Of a stretch of 7,674 bases of DNA, positions 1 to 6,181 are shown one piece after another. Position numbers and translations under genes: made by a program. The notes under the pieces were generated by a model. That model was not told the DNA's origin and searched no databases. It saw only the letters and a program-made list of their open reading frames with translations. The number at the start of each line of letters is the position of its first letter. Position 1 is the first letter of the stretch. This stretch comes from Ruminococcus hominis (lineage in GTDB: Bacteria > Bacillota > Clostridia > Lachnospirales > Lachnospiraceae), in NCBI RefSeq assembly GCF_014287355.1, contig NZ_JACOPE010000002.1, positions 1-7,674 of the forward strand, given 5' to 3'.

Positions 1-1989
1 CGCCTCGTGTCTCGCCCATTCAATTGCAGCTCGAACGCCGAGGGCGCGAGCTTTCATCAGGTCGGAACGCTTTCCCATAAGGTCGGCTGTCGTCATGGCG
101 TCGAAGTAGTCGTCGGTCTCAGTGTTCCATGCCTGGTGTTCATCATCGATGCCGATCTTGATCTGATTGAGAAGATCTTCGTTCTCGCGGACAATTCTCT
201 CGACCTCGGCAGCGCGCCTAAAGCCGAAAAAGACCGCCGTCTGCTCATATGGTTCCCACGGATGCGCCGCGACATGGCGCAGTACCGCGCGAACAAGACC
301 TGGCCGATCATTTGCATACTTCCGCTTGAATTGCTCGGCCTGTTCCTCGATAACCCTATGAGGCCGGTACGTTGGACGCCTGTCTTGGCTCATAGCCTTC
401 TTGTATTCATTCTGCCATCCAGGCTTGAGCCACTTATAGACAGTCGGACGGGACACCCCAGCGACGCGAGCTAGCGCCGACATACTTAAACCAGGGTTCT
501 CAGCCGCAGTTTTCCAAACCTGCACGGCCTTCGTCGGCGCTCCATCTCGGTTGCCGTTATCCCACCAATTCGTGCCATGGGCCTTCTGATTCAGGTCCCT
601 TGTCATGCGGGCCTTTTCAAGAGACAAATCCTTCGGGAGTCTCTTGTCTGGCGGATTACTACCATGTCCCATCTTCTCACCATATGAGACAGCGGCCTTT
701 CGCTCGCAGAATCCCTGAGTGTAACGACGCGCCCGCCCAGCCGCTGAGCCGCCCTCAAACGCCTCCAGAGCCGCCGCCACGTCGTTAGCGGTAAACCTGT
801 TGCTTGGCTCTACCGAAAGGGCGTCAAATCGATCAAGAAGGCCGTATGCATCGTCCTCAAGCTCGTCGTAAGAAACGCCGCACTTGTTAGCCATGACAGC
901 AAGATAGAAGATGCACCAATAACGGTGATCAACTGATGCCTGATCCCTGATGACGCTCAAAACCCGATCGTAGCCGGCACGGCCATACGTCCACCCTCCG
1001 CGCGGCTCGTCGTTAACAACGCACCTTTCATACCACTCAGGCCACAATTCTTTTGCCTGGGCGATCGGAGTCTTCTTGCGGGCCTCCTGCGTAAGTTCTC
1101 GAAGAGCTGCAAGACCATCCATATCCTTCTTGCCCCGCAGCTTTGGAACAAAAGACAGCAGATAGGGGATTGTAGCAGGCGGGGTCGCATCGTGAGAAAA
1201 ACACTCGGCAACATACGGCTGCTTAATCTTTGGATTGCCGATGTCTCCATTGAGCTTCGTGGCGCTTCCGACCATCCGGAAACCTTGGAAGATGCCCTGA
1301 GTCTGCTTCTTGTCTGGGTCGCTCGCGCTTGTGTTGGCGTTCCAAACTCGGTCGGTCAGCTCGCGCTTGAGGACCTGTAGACCAGTGACGTAGCGGGTCA
1401 TAAGCGGCACTGGATGTTCGAGAAGGTAAACGACGTGAAGGCCTGTCCCTGAGCTGACGAGATAGTTGGCATAGGGAATTGCACCACGCTCCATCTGGTG
1501 GAGCAAGTTATCAAGCTCGCGTTCGCCAACGTAATCGAGATCGATCATGATGGCATGCAAGTATCGGGCATTACGACTGCTGCGGCTCTTGCCGTAATAG
1601 CTGACCGGAGCCAGAAACATAAACGTGTTCTGCTCAATCGACAGCTTTCGAAGCTCTTCAAGTTCTTCAAGACCGTCATGAAGCGTGTATCGATGCATAA
1701 TGCGTTTTACAAGTTTGTTGCCCTTTGGGTCGACTCCCCGTTCTATCTCCTTACCGGTGTCCTCAAGAACAATGACGTTGGGCTTGCCATCGGAATCGTT
1801 ACCCTTCTTCTGGAGAGTCCCATCAGGAAACATAGCGTGATAAAAGGTGTCGGGATCGCAGTAGCTCCAACCCAAACGATAGGCGTCAAACAACTTCTCG
1901 TTTCTCACCTGATTTGCATGGCGCTCATTCTCATACCAGCGTCCATCATGCTCGCTGGAACTCTTACGACGCTTTCTCGAAACAGGCAT
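1..1989 (-). CDS. rep: Plasmid replication initiator, archaeo-eukaryotic primase (PrimPol)-like, residues 1-663; continues across the window ends
   Basis: The frame from ATG 1989 has no stop codon down to base 1 (663 codons). The start is preceded by AAAGGGGG, 6 bases upstream. Three stretches resemble the motifs of archaeo-eukaryotic primases: a hydrophobic strand ending in D150-L-D152 (IMIDLDYVG), SGTGLHVVY at 180-188 with H185, and an acidic D224/D226 followed by GFRMVGSATK (236-245), like the RLPG(S/T)xNxK stretch seen after motif III. Around residues 499-521, LSMSALARVAGVSRPTVYKWL is a good helix-turn-helix, suited to origin recognition. By family knowledge such proteins make primers or initiate plasmid replication; the role as initiator is inferred from this and from being the only replication gene present. 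Base composition is clearly lower in GC than the mobilization genes. No helicase Walker motif was seen. Function 0.75 likely; the exact family is less certain. Confidence 0.82.
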   Translation of the reverse strand, partial: MPVSRKRRKSSSEHDGRWYENERHANQVRNEKLFDAYRLGWSYCDPDTFYHAMFPDGTLQKKGNDSDGKPNVIVLEDTGKEIERGVDPKGNKLVKRIMHRYTLHDGLEELEELRKLSIEQNTFMFLAPVSYYGKSRSSRNARYLHAIMIDLDYVGERELDNLLHQMERGAIPYANYLVSSGTGLHVVYLLEHPVPLMTRYVTGLQVLKRELTDRVWNANTSASDPDKKQTQGIFQGFRMVGSATKLNGDIGNPKIKQPYVAECFSHDATPPATIPYLLSFVPKLRGKKDMDGLAALRELTQEARKKTPIAQAKELWPEWYERCVVNDEPRGGWTYGRAGYDRVLSVIRDQASVDHRYWCIFYLAVMANKCGVSYDELEDDAYGLLDRFDALSVEPSNRFTANDVAAALEAFEGGSAAGRARRYTQGFCERKAAVSYGEKMGHGSNPPDKRLPKDLSLEKARMTRDLNQKAHGTNWWDNGNRDGAPTKAVQVWKTAAENPGLSMSALARVAGVSRPTVYKWLKPGWQNEYKKAMSQDRRPTYRPHRVIEEQAEQFKRKYANDRPGLVRAVLRHVAAHPWEPYEQTAVFFGFRRAAEVERIVRENEDLLNQIKIGIDDEHQAWNTETDDYFDAMTTADLMGKRSDLMKARALGVRAAIEWARHEA

Positions 1990-2045
1990 ACAAAGCCCCC
2001 TTTAAGATGAAAACAACACTCCCTTGGAAACAACCTCAGGAGCGA

Positions 2046-2068
2046 CCCCGAGGGGCTGCCCTACGGGC
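2046..2068 (-). promoter_or_regulatory. Tandem hairpins in the rep leader
   Basis: Two small GC-rich inverted repeats stand side by side upstream of rep: CCCC-GA-GGGG at 2046-2055 and GCCC-TAC-GGGC at 2058-2068. They lie about 57-80 bases before the rep ATG, within a 187-bp gap that has no gene. On the rep side they would sit in the mRNA leader. They could act in attenuation or copy control or be a weak terminator of the mobilization operon; no U-run follows. The bases beyond (about 2080-2122) are AT-rich and may hold the rep promoter or an unwinding region, but I could not define -35 and -10 boxes with confidence. Confidence 0.3.
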
Positions 2069-2122
2069 TAAGCAGGACGTACATTAAGGTTAAATGATAT
2101 TTTACACTTTTTCGCCTAAAAA

Positions 2123-2169
2123 TGTGTATATAGAATCTATATACAGTGTATATAGATTCTATATACACA
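2123..2169. repeat. Array A: four phased 11-bp TATATA units upstream of rep
   Basis: TATATA cores begin at 2127, 2138, 2149 and 2160, exactly 11 bp apart, each flanked by G or C (consensus STATATASANT). As a whole the block is a perfect 47-base inverted repeat: two 23-base arms around a single central G at 2146. It lies between the end of the 142-residue gene (stop 2177-2179) and the rep leader, so a bound protein could control rep transcription or mark an origin. The same unit occurs in two other arrays near the partition genes. Confidence 0.9.
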
Positions 2170-2176
2170 AAAAGGA

Positions 2177-2605
2177 TCACTCCGATGCCTCGCACGCGGT
2201 GATAAACGCCTTTAGTGGCGACGTCTCGGGAACGTGCCGGAGCTCTTCGCGATGCCGCATGTGCGCGAGTCTGTGCTCGCACATGGCCCGTATCTCGGCC
2301 CGATCGGCCCGGTCCTGGGCCTCGGCGTCCTCGGCAGTCTTTGCCTCGTAGTAGCCGTGCAGGTCGACAGTCACGATTCTCTTGCCGCCGCCCGGCCCGG
2401 ATCCAACATTGGAAGGCACACGGTTCAGCATAGCCTCCGTACTTCCAATCAACGACTGGCGCGCGAGCCGCGCCACAGCCTCCGGGTCATGGAGCGAGAA
2501 CGGTTTTGCATCGTGATCGGCCATGGCCCGGAGGGTCACCTCAAGCTCGGAGCGGCCCATCTTCGCAATCCTGAACTGCCAATCGAGCAGCTCGATATCG
2601 TCCAT
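2177..2605 (-). CDS. Unknown 142-residue protein, last gene of the mobilization operon
   Basis: I do not recognise this protein. The frame is open upstream to 2788, but the start chosen is ATG 2605, two bases after the stop of the preceding gene (2608), as expected for translational coupling; no strong Shine-Dalgarno is visible. The protein begins MDDIELLDWQFRIAKMGRSE. It has no membrane segment or cysteine motif. Residues about 70-80 are glycine-rich followed by a hydrophobic strand, and the region from about 88 to 120 is rich in E, A, R and D and probably a long helix. The position after the relaxase and the membrane protein suggests an accessory role in DNA transfer, which is inference from context only. 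It ends just before array A. Confidence 0.7.
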   Translation of the reverse strand: MDDIELLDWQFRIAKMGRSELEVTLRAMADHDAKPFSLHDPEAVARLARQSLIGSTEAMLNRVPSNVGSGPGGGKRIVTVDLHGYYEAKTAEDAEAQDRADRAEIRAMCEHRLAHMRHREELRHVPETSPLKAFITACEASE

Positions 2606-2607
2606 GA

Positions 2608-3183
2608 CTACCCACGAACCTTGACTGCAATGAAATATCCGATGGCCCCACAGATGGCCATAGACAGCAGCAGCGCCGCCCAGCCCCAGACGCCAAGCCA
2701 CTCGGCCCCGGCCTTCATCTGGGTCCACATGAAGCCAATGGCCACCAGGAGGACGATCAGGCACGCGGCACAGGTCACGACGCCGCACGCAACGGTCGCA
2801 ACAATCATCGACCGCCTCGCGCTCTCGAGTTCATCGACGGCCTGCTTGGCGTTCGCCTGGCTGCTCTCAACGGCCTTTTTAGCCGCCCTCTCCACGTCCC
2901 GCAGGCACTCAACCGTGCGGGCCTCCACAGCCCTGTAAACGACGTTTGAGGCATCCTCCGCTCGCTCGGCGGCACCGATGACCGCCTCGCTCATATCGCG
3001 CATGGTGTCGGTGTTCTCGACCAACGCACCGTGCATCTCCTTCGCGATGCCGGCGATGCTGTGCATGTCCTTGGCGACGCGGAGCTGGTCGCGCGCCGCC
3101 TGTTCCTTGAGATCTGCCGATGCCTCAAGGGCATCGCCCATAGCCGCTAGGTTGTCCTGGCTGAGGTTGTCGAAAGTACCCAT
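2608..3183 (-). CDS. Coiled-coil protein with two C-terminal membrane helices, mobilization operon
   Basis: The start chosen is ATG 3183, with GGAG 8 bases upstream, 16 bases after the relaxase stop; an earlier in-frame ATG at 3228 would overlap the relaxase gene and is less likely. The 191-residue product has a long, alanine- and charge-rich helical region (about 8-122) that looks like a coiled coil, then two hydrophobic segments (about 125-152 and 163-187) and a short basic tail, VKVRG. This suggests a protein anchored in the membrane with its long N-terminal domain on one side. Membrane-linked accessory proteins are known in related systems, for example RSF1010 MobB, which helps dock the relaxase to a type IV secretion channel. 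That comparison is architectural, not a recognised homology. Other possibilities include entry exclusion or an unrelated envelope role. Confidence 0.78.
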   Translation of the reverse strand: MGTFDNLSQDNLAAMGDALEASADLKEQAARDQLRVAKDMHSIAGIAKEMHGALVENTDTMRDMSEAVIGAAERAEDASNVVYRAVEARTVECLRDVERAAKKAVESSQANAKQAVDELESARRSMIVATVACGVVTCAACLIVLLVAIGFMWTQMKAGAEWLGVWGWAALLLSMAICGAIGYFIAVKVRG

Positions 3184-3199
3184 GATTTGAACTCCGTTT

Positions 3200-4648
3200 C
3201 TAGTGGTGGATACCGTTTTCGTTTTCAAGCTCGATCTCGACCGAGAGCGGCTTGGCGACCTTTGCAGTCTTCTTGGCCTGCTCGCGGACGAGCTTGTCGC
3301 GCTGCTGGGCGGTCATGGCCTTGAGCTGGGCGGCGGTAATCGGTCGCCCGACCTCCTTGCTCATGGTCACGAGCTGGCGCAGCGGGCGTCCCATCTGCGC
3401 GCCCGTGACGGTGCGACCGTCTTGGGTGAACTTGAGGTCGCCGTGGCCCTCGACGTAATCCATGGCCACGCCGCGCTGCGCTAGGGCGTCGGCGAGGTCG
3501 TTGAAGTGGTTGTTGCTCCGGCGCGCGAACACCTGCTGGATCTCGGCCTCGACGGTCTTGGCGATGGAGATATCCAACTTGGCGCCGCCCATGGCCATAC
3601 CGCGCTTTCGCGCCGCCGTGGCGCGCATGAGGCCCGTGTGGCGGGCGATGAAAGCGCGCCGGCGCTGGGTGACGGCGTCGGTCTTCTGCGCCCACCATGC
3701 GCTCGCGCGCTCCTTGAGTCGGCGCAGCTCTCCGATCACGCGGTCGATGGCGCTGTTCGTCTGGCGCACCTCGACATTCATGGCCACGCGCTCAGGCGTG
3801 GGTCGCTGGCCCTCGTGGACGGTCGGGACGTACTCAATTTTGCGGTCCTCGAAGGACCGGTGGTCGATTGTCACGGCAACCTCGTTGTGCTTGGCGGCAT
3901 GTTCGGCGAGGCGTTTGTTGGCGATGCCTGCCCAGGACGCGCGGACGCGCCTGAGTTCGGCTTTCTCGGCATCGAACGCCTTAGCGCCGTCCATCTTGGC
4001 GGTGACGGCCACTGGCGTCTTCGTCTTGCGGTCGTCCTTGGTGAGGCCTTGCGCCGCCGCCTGGGACATGGTCCGGCGCTCACCGTCCCGGAAGTTGTAG
4101 ACCTTCTCGATGCCCTCGGCCTTGGCCGCTTTCCAGTCCTTGGCGGCGACCATGACGTCGCTGCCGTCTGGACGGCGGCACAGGTAGACCTTGGTTGACT
4201 TCTGCGCCCTGGGGCGCTCGAAGCCATCGGCACCGAGTTTGAGGGCGCTCACGAGCACGTGGGCGTGGGGATTACCGTCGCCCGAATCATGTATTGCCCA
4301 ATCGCAGGCCTTGTTTTTGAACAGGTTGCAGAAATCGAGAACGCAGGCGCGTTGCTCGTCCAAGTCGAGCTCGCGGGGAAGGGCGAACTCATAGCGCTTG
4401 GCCACGAGTTCGTTGCCGCCGTCATATGCGCGCCGTGCCTCGTTCCAGAGACTCTGACGATCCCAGGCGGGCGCACCTTCGGGAAGGACGATACCGGTAT
4501 CGGCGATGCGCTCGGCGCGCGCGTAGCGCTTGAGCTCGCCCGTGGCCTCGTCGCGCAATGTCTCGCCGCTCTGGTAGGCGGCAGACGCGACGGCAGACGA
4601 TCCGCGCGCCGGGGCGATGCCTCGGGCGTTCAGATGGTAGATGGCCAT
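3200..4648 (-). CDS. mobA: MobA/MobL-family relaxase (MOBQ type)
   Basis: This 482-residue protein should nick one DNA strand at oriT, stay bound to the 5' end through a tyrosine, and lead the strand into a recipient through a conjugation channel supplied by another element. The N-terminus MAIYHLNARGIAPARGSSAV is typical of MobA/MobL proteins. The likely catalytic tyrosine is Y25, the position also used in RSF1010 MobA. The metal-binding histidine motif runs H120-D-S-G-D-G-N-P-H128-A-H130-VLVS. The C-terminal half (about 140-480) is basic and helical with no sign of a fused primase. The frame is open to 4798, but the start at 4648 is supported by AGGAGG at 4659-4664 and by the family N-terminus; the upstream 50 codons are low-complexity translation of the GC-rich oriT-side region. 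First gene of a three-gene operon. It lacks its own secretion genes, so the plasmid is mobilizable, not self-transmissible. Confidence 0.93.
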   Translation of the reverse strand: MAIYHLNARGIAPARGSSAVASAAYQSGETLRDEATGELKRYARAERIADTGIVLPEGAPAWDRQSLWNEARRAYDGGNELVAKRYEFALPRELDLDEQRACVLDFCNLFKNKACDWAIHDSGDGNPHAHVLVSALKLGADGFERPRAQKSTKVYLCRRPDGSDVMVAAKDWKAAKAEGIEKVYNFRDGERRTMSQAAAQGLTKDDRKTKTPVAVTAKMDGAKAFDAEKAELRRVRASWAGIANKRLAEHAAKHNEVAVTIDHRSFEDRKIEYVPTVHEGQRPTPERVAMNVEVRQTNSAIDRVIGELRRLKERASAWWAQKTDAVTQRRRAFIARHTGLMRATAARKRGMAMGGAKLDISIAKTVEAEIQQVFARRSNNHFNDLADALAQRGVAMDYVEGHGDLKFTQDGRTVTGAQMGRPLRQLVTMSKEVGRPITAAQLKAMTAQQRDKLVREQAKKTAKVAKPLSVEIELENENGIHH

Positions 4649-4901
4649 GTGGCGTCTGCCTCCTTCCGGCAAGCGAGTGAAACGAGCGCGCAGCGGTGCC
4701 GTGCGCACCGTGAGCCATTGAGGCGAACGGGCACGGTATCGCGGAGCGCAAGGGAGCCTTGGCGACCGCGCAGGCACAGCCAATCGCAAGCCGCCCAAGG
4801 CGAACGGTTGGCGGTGTGCCGGAGAGGCAAGGAGCGCGAGCGACGCGCAGCGACCGCAGGGAGCGTAGGGGCTCGCCGCCTAGGCGCGCACGCAATGTCT
4901 C
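4649..4901. other. GC-rich non-coding stretch with short repeats between relaxase gene and oriT
   Basis: No convincing gene lies here. A perfect 6-bp hairpin (CGGTGC, loop 4700-4704, GCACCG) spans 4694-4710. AGGCGAACGG occurs twice as a direct repeat, at 4721-4730 and 4798-4807. Variants of GAGCG and AGGGAGC recur through 4750-4870. Such repeats beside a nick site may bind mobilization proteins or structure the transferred strand. The mobA promoter must also lie here or within oriT, but I could not define it. Confidence 0.5.
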
Positions 4902-4964
4902 TCTCACGCAGCGCCGTAGGCGCGAGTAAGTGAGACTAAGTGCGCCCTTAACTTAAGTTAAGGG
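4902..4964 (+). other. oriT: Candidate origin of transfer (oriT) with RSF1010-like nic core
   Basis: TAAGTGCGCCCT at 4937-4948 closely matches the nic core of RSF1010/R1162-type (MOBQ) origins (TAARTGCGCCCT). Directly 5' of it is an imperfect hairpin: TCTCAC (4902-4907) pairs with GTGAGA (4930-4935), and inside it GCGCC-GTA-GGCGC (4911-4923) forms a second stem. A hairpin just 5' of nic is the usual arrangement in this family. Overlapping the 3' side is a perfect 20-bp palindrome, CCCTTAACTTAAGTTAAGGG (4945-4964), which may be an operator or auxiliary binding site. The relaxase gene and the MobC/TraD-like gene diverge on either side. If the hairpin marks the relaxase side, the plus strand is nicked and the 5027-6463 genes enter the recipient first. 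I do not assign the exact nicked bond. Confidence 0.75.
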
Positions 4965-5026
4965 AATGATACCAACTCGTTACGGGTACAATCAAGTCAA
5001 TTAAAAACGCAGTTGAAAGGCACAAA

Positions 5027-5398
5027 ATGGACCTGAACGAATTCACGAGCATCGACGGGGCTCAGCGGTCAGATAACACTTTCGCGGCAGACGCCGGAAC
5101 GCAGCCCGCGAAGCCGAAACGCAAGCGCGTCAAGAAGACCATTGACCAGCAGGTCGCCGAGGCCGAAGAGCGCCTGAAGAAACTCAAGGCGAAGCAGCGG
5201 AACGAGGAACGGACCAAACGCAACCACCGGCTCATCGCGAGCGCCGCGACCATCGAGGCCGAGGCCGGTCACGTTGAGCTCGACGAGCGCATTGCCACAT
5301 GGCTCGGGCGGGTTCTCGCCAACGAAATTGCCAGCAAACCTGAGGGTGAGATCTCTCGATACATCGCATGGCGCGACGGAAAGGGCGGCAAACAGTGA
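5027..5398 (+). CDS. Small basic MobC/TraD-like mobilization accessory protein
   Basis: ATG 5027 is preceded by GAAAGG about 8 bases upstream. The 123-residue product has a disordered N-terminus with a basic patch (KPKRKRVKK, 29-37), a heptad-rich helix (about 39-64, QQVAEAEERLKKLKAKQRNE), then ERTKRNHRLIASAATIEAEA (61-80). A pattern of basic residues, then HRLI and a small-residue helix, is characteristic of TraD/MobC-like accessory proteins, and of DUF3847-like proteins beside MobA/MobL relaxases in Firmicutes. Such proteins bind oriT DNA and help the relaxase melt or nick it. The gene diverges from mobA across the candidate oriT, 62 bases from its palindrome, which fits that role and possible self-regulation. 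TACAAT at 4987-4992 could be a -10 box, but no clear -35 is present. The family call is moderate. Confidence 0.75.
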   Translation: MDLNEFTSIDGAQRSDNTFAADAGTQPAKPKRKRVKKTIDQQVAEAEERLKKLKAKQRNEERTKRNHRLIASAATIEAEAGHVELDERIATWLGRVLANEIASKPEGEISRYIAWRDGKGGKQ

Positions 5399-5862
5399 AT
5401 ATCAAAATTGTCTACGAGGACCGCATTGACGCATGGGACACCCGAGCGGACGGGTCCGCATCGACCTCACATGCCGTGCTGCGCGTCAACGGACGGCATC
5501 TCGAACTTTGGGGCGCCCTCAGATTCGAGGAGGGGTACGACCCGGAGAAAAGTGGGCAGGCAAAGAGCAGCCGAACCGAAGAGGGACAGGCCGAAAGCAT
5601 CCTGAGCATTTCAGCGGAAAACGCCCCACAGATCCTCAATGCCTGGCTCGCTGTTGCTCACGATGAGCACGGACTGCTCAGGCTCGACGTCGACGGTGAA
5701 ACGCTCTACAAGTTCGAAGAGCCGGACGAGGACGAGGATGAAACCTCGGACAACGTCAGCGACGAGTTCAGCGGCGTGTTCGAAAACGTGGACTTTTTTG
5801 AACCGGAGAGGTGCCAGCAGGGAGCTTGGCGGCCACGAAGCCCCAGCGCGACCGCTCGATAA
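5395..5862 (+). CDS. Acidic protein of unknown function, coupled to the MobC/TraD-like gene
   Basis: The likely start is GTG 5395, overlapping the TGA of the preceding gene in a GTGA junction, with AAGGG about 9 bases upstream. An in-frame ATG at 5368 lacks a ribosome site and would overlap the previous gene by 31 bases. The 155-residue product begins MNIKIVYEDRIDAW and its first half looks like beta structure (about 25-45 and 90-108). A highly acidic linker follows (about 108-124, EEPDEDEDETSDNVSDE), then a short tail that turns basic and proline-containing (about 138-155). I do not recognise it. The acidic segment could bind a basic partner such as the MobC/TraD-like protein or mimic DNA; this is speculation. 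The tight coupling says the two are made together. Confidence 0.72.
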   Translation: MNIKIVYEDRIDAWDTRADGSASTSHAVLRVNGRHLELWGALRFEEGYDPEKSGQAKSSRTEEGQAESILSISAENAPQILNAWLAVAHDEHGLLRLDVDGETLYKFEEPDEDEDETSDNVSDEFSGVFENVDFFEPERCQQGAWRPRSPSATAR

Positions 5863-5871
5863 TCAGGTGCT

Positions 5872-5899
5872 TTGATTAGGTATACTAAACTGGTATACT
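5872..5899 (+). promoter_or_regulatory. Promoter of the toxin-antitoxin operon with duplicated operator-like GGTATACT
   Basis: A good sigma-70 type promoter is visible: TTGATT (5872-5877), a 16-base spacer, and an extended -10 TGGTATACT with TATACT at 5894-5899. GGTATACT occurs twice, at 5879-5886 and 5892-5899, 13 bp apart, the second copy covering the -10 box. Each copy contains the palindrome GTATAC. Ribbon-helix-helix antitoxins commonly repress their own promoter at such paired sites, so this is the likely operator of the downstream pair. It lies about 10 bases after the stop of the preceding gene. Confidence 0.7.
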
Positions 5900-5924
5900 T
5901 ATTGGGGAAGAAAGGAGAGCGGCA

Positions 5925-6179
5925 TTGGTCAGAGTACACGGGAACGCCCTCAAGCACGGGCTTACCAGCGATGAGGTCGCGTATGCGTGGGAGAACCCGA
6001 TTCGGTGCCGCCAGCGAAACGGCACGGATGACCCGCCGCTCTGGATTTCGGTCGGCTCGCTTCCCGATGGGAGGTTTGCCGAGCTGATTGGATTCATGGA
6101 TATCGACGGCGTTTGGTGCGTGTTCCACGCGATGGTGCCGCCGACGAAAAAGTTCAAGCGTGAGCTGGGATGGAGGTAG
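5925..6179 (+). CDS. Putative toxin of a type II toxin-antitoxin pair, loosely BrnT-like
   Basis: Translation appears to start at TTG 5925, with AAAGGAG well placed 7 bases upstream; no in-frame ATG or GTG is available near the N-terminus. The product is 84 residues: HGNALKHGLTSDEVAYAWEN (5-24) resembles the HGxxxxEVxxAxxxP start of BrnT and similar small RNase toxins. A strand-rich core follows (LWISVGSLPDGRFAELIGF, 39-57), then FHAMVPPTKKFKREL (67-81). The C-terminus does not show the SARxAxxxER pattern of classical BrnT, so this may be a distinct sister family. The toxin gene comes first, as in brnTA, and is followed after 2 bases by an antitoxin-like gene. The toxin role is inferred from size, fold-like pattern and partner. 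On a plasmid the pair would stabilize inheritance by killing or arresting cells that lose it. Confidence 0.68.
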   Translation: MVRVHGNALKHGLTSDEVAYAWENPIRCRQRNGTDDPPLWISVGSLPDGRFAELIGFMDIDGVWCVFHAMVPPTKKFKRELGWR

Positions 6180-6181
6180 AC

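Noticed and set aside
7..474. Plus-strand open frame of 155 codons
   Set aside because: It lies opposite the rep gene, which has primase-like and helix-turn-helix motifs; the plus-strand product has no recognisable features or ribosome site.
1498..2010. Plus-strand open frame of 170 codons with hydrophobic stretches
   Set aside because: It covers the rep N-terminal region antisense, including the DxD motif, and has no Shine-Dalgarno. The hydrophobicity is a by-product of the opposite charged frame.
2123..2169. Array A considered as a terminator of the mobilization operon
   Set aside because: The 47-base palindrome is AT-rich, lacks a following T-run on the minus strand product, and its units are shared with the partition arrays, so a protein-binding role explains it better.
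2234..2938. Plus-strand open frame of 234 codons
   Set aside because: Antisense to the two mobilization-operon genes, whose spacing, start signals and membrane/coiled-coil structure are coherent.
3506..4198. Plus-strand open frame of 230 codons
   Set aside because: Antisense to the relaxase gene; long open frames are expected there because of high GC.
4649..4798. N-terminal extension of the relaxase by 50 codons from ATG 4798
   Set aside because: The family N-terminus begins at 4648, where a strong AGGAGG is present; the extension is arginine/proline-rich translation of GC-rich DNA.
4259..4933. Plus-strand open frame of 224 codons
   Set aside because: Runs antisense to the relaxase N-terminus with its catalytic motifs and then through the repeat-rich region into oriT.
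5706..6128. Minus-strand open frame of 140 codons
   Set aside because: Antisense to the acidic protein and toxin genes, and crosses the toxin-antitoxin promoter.
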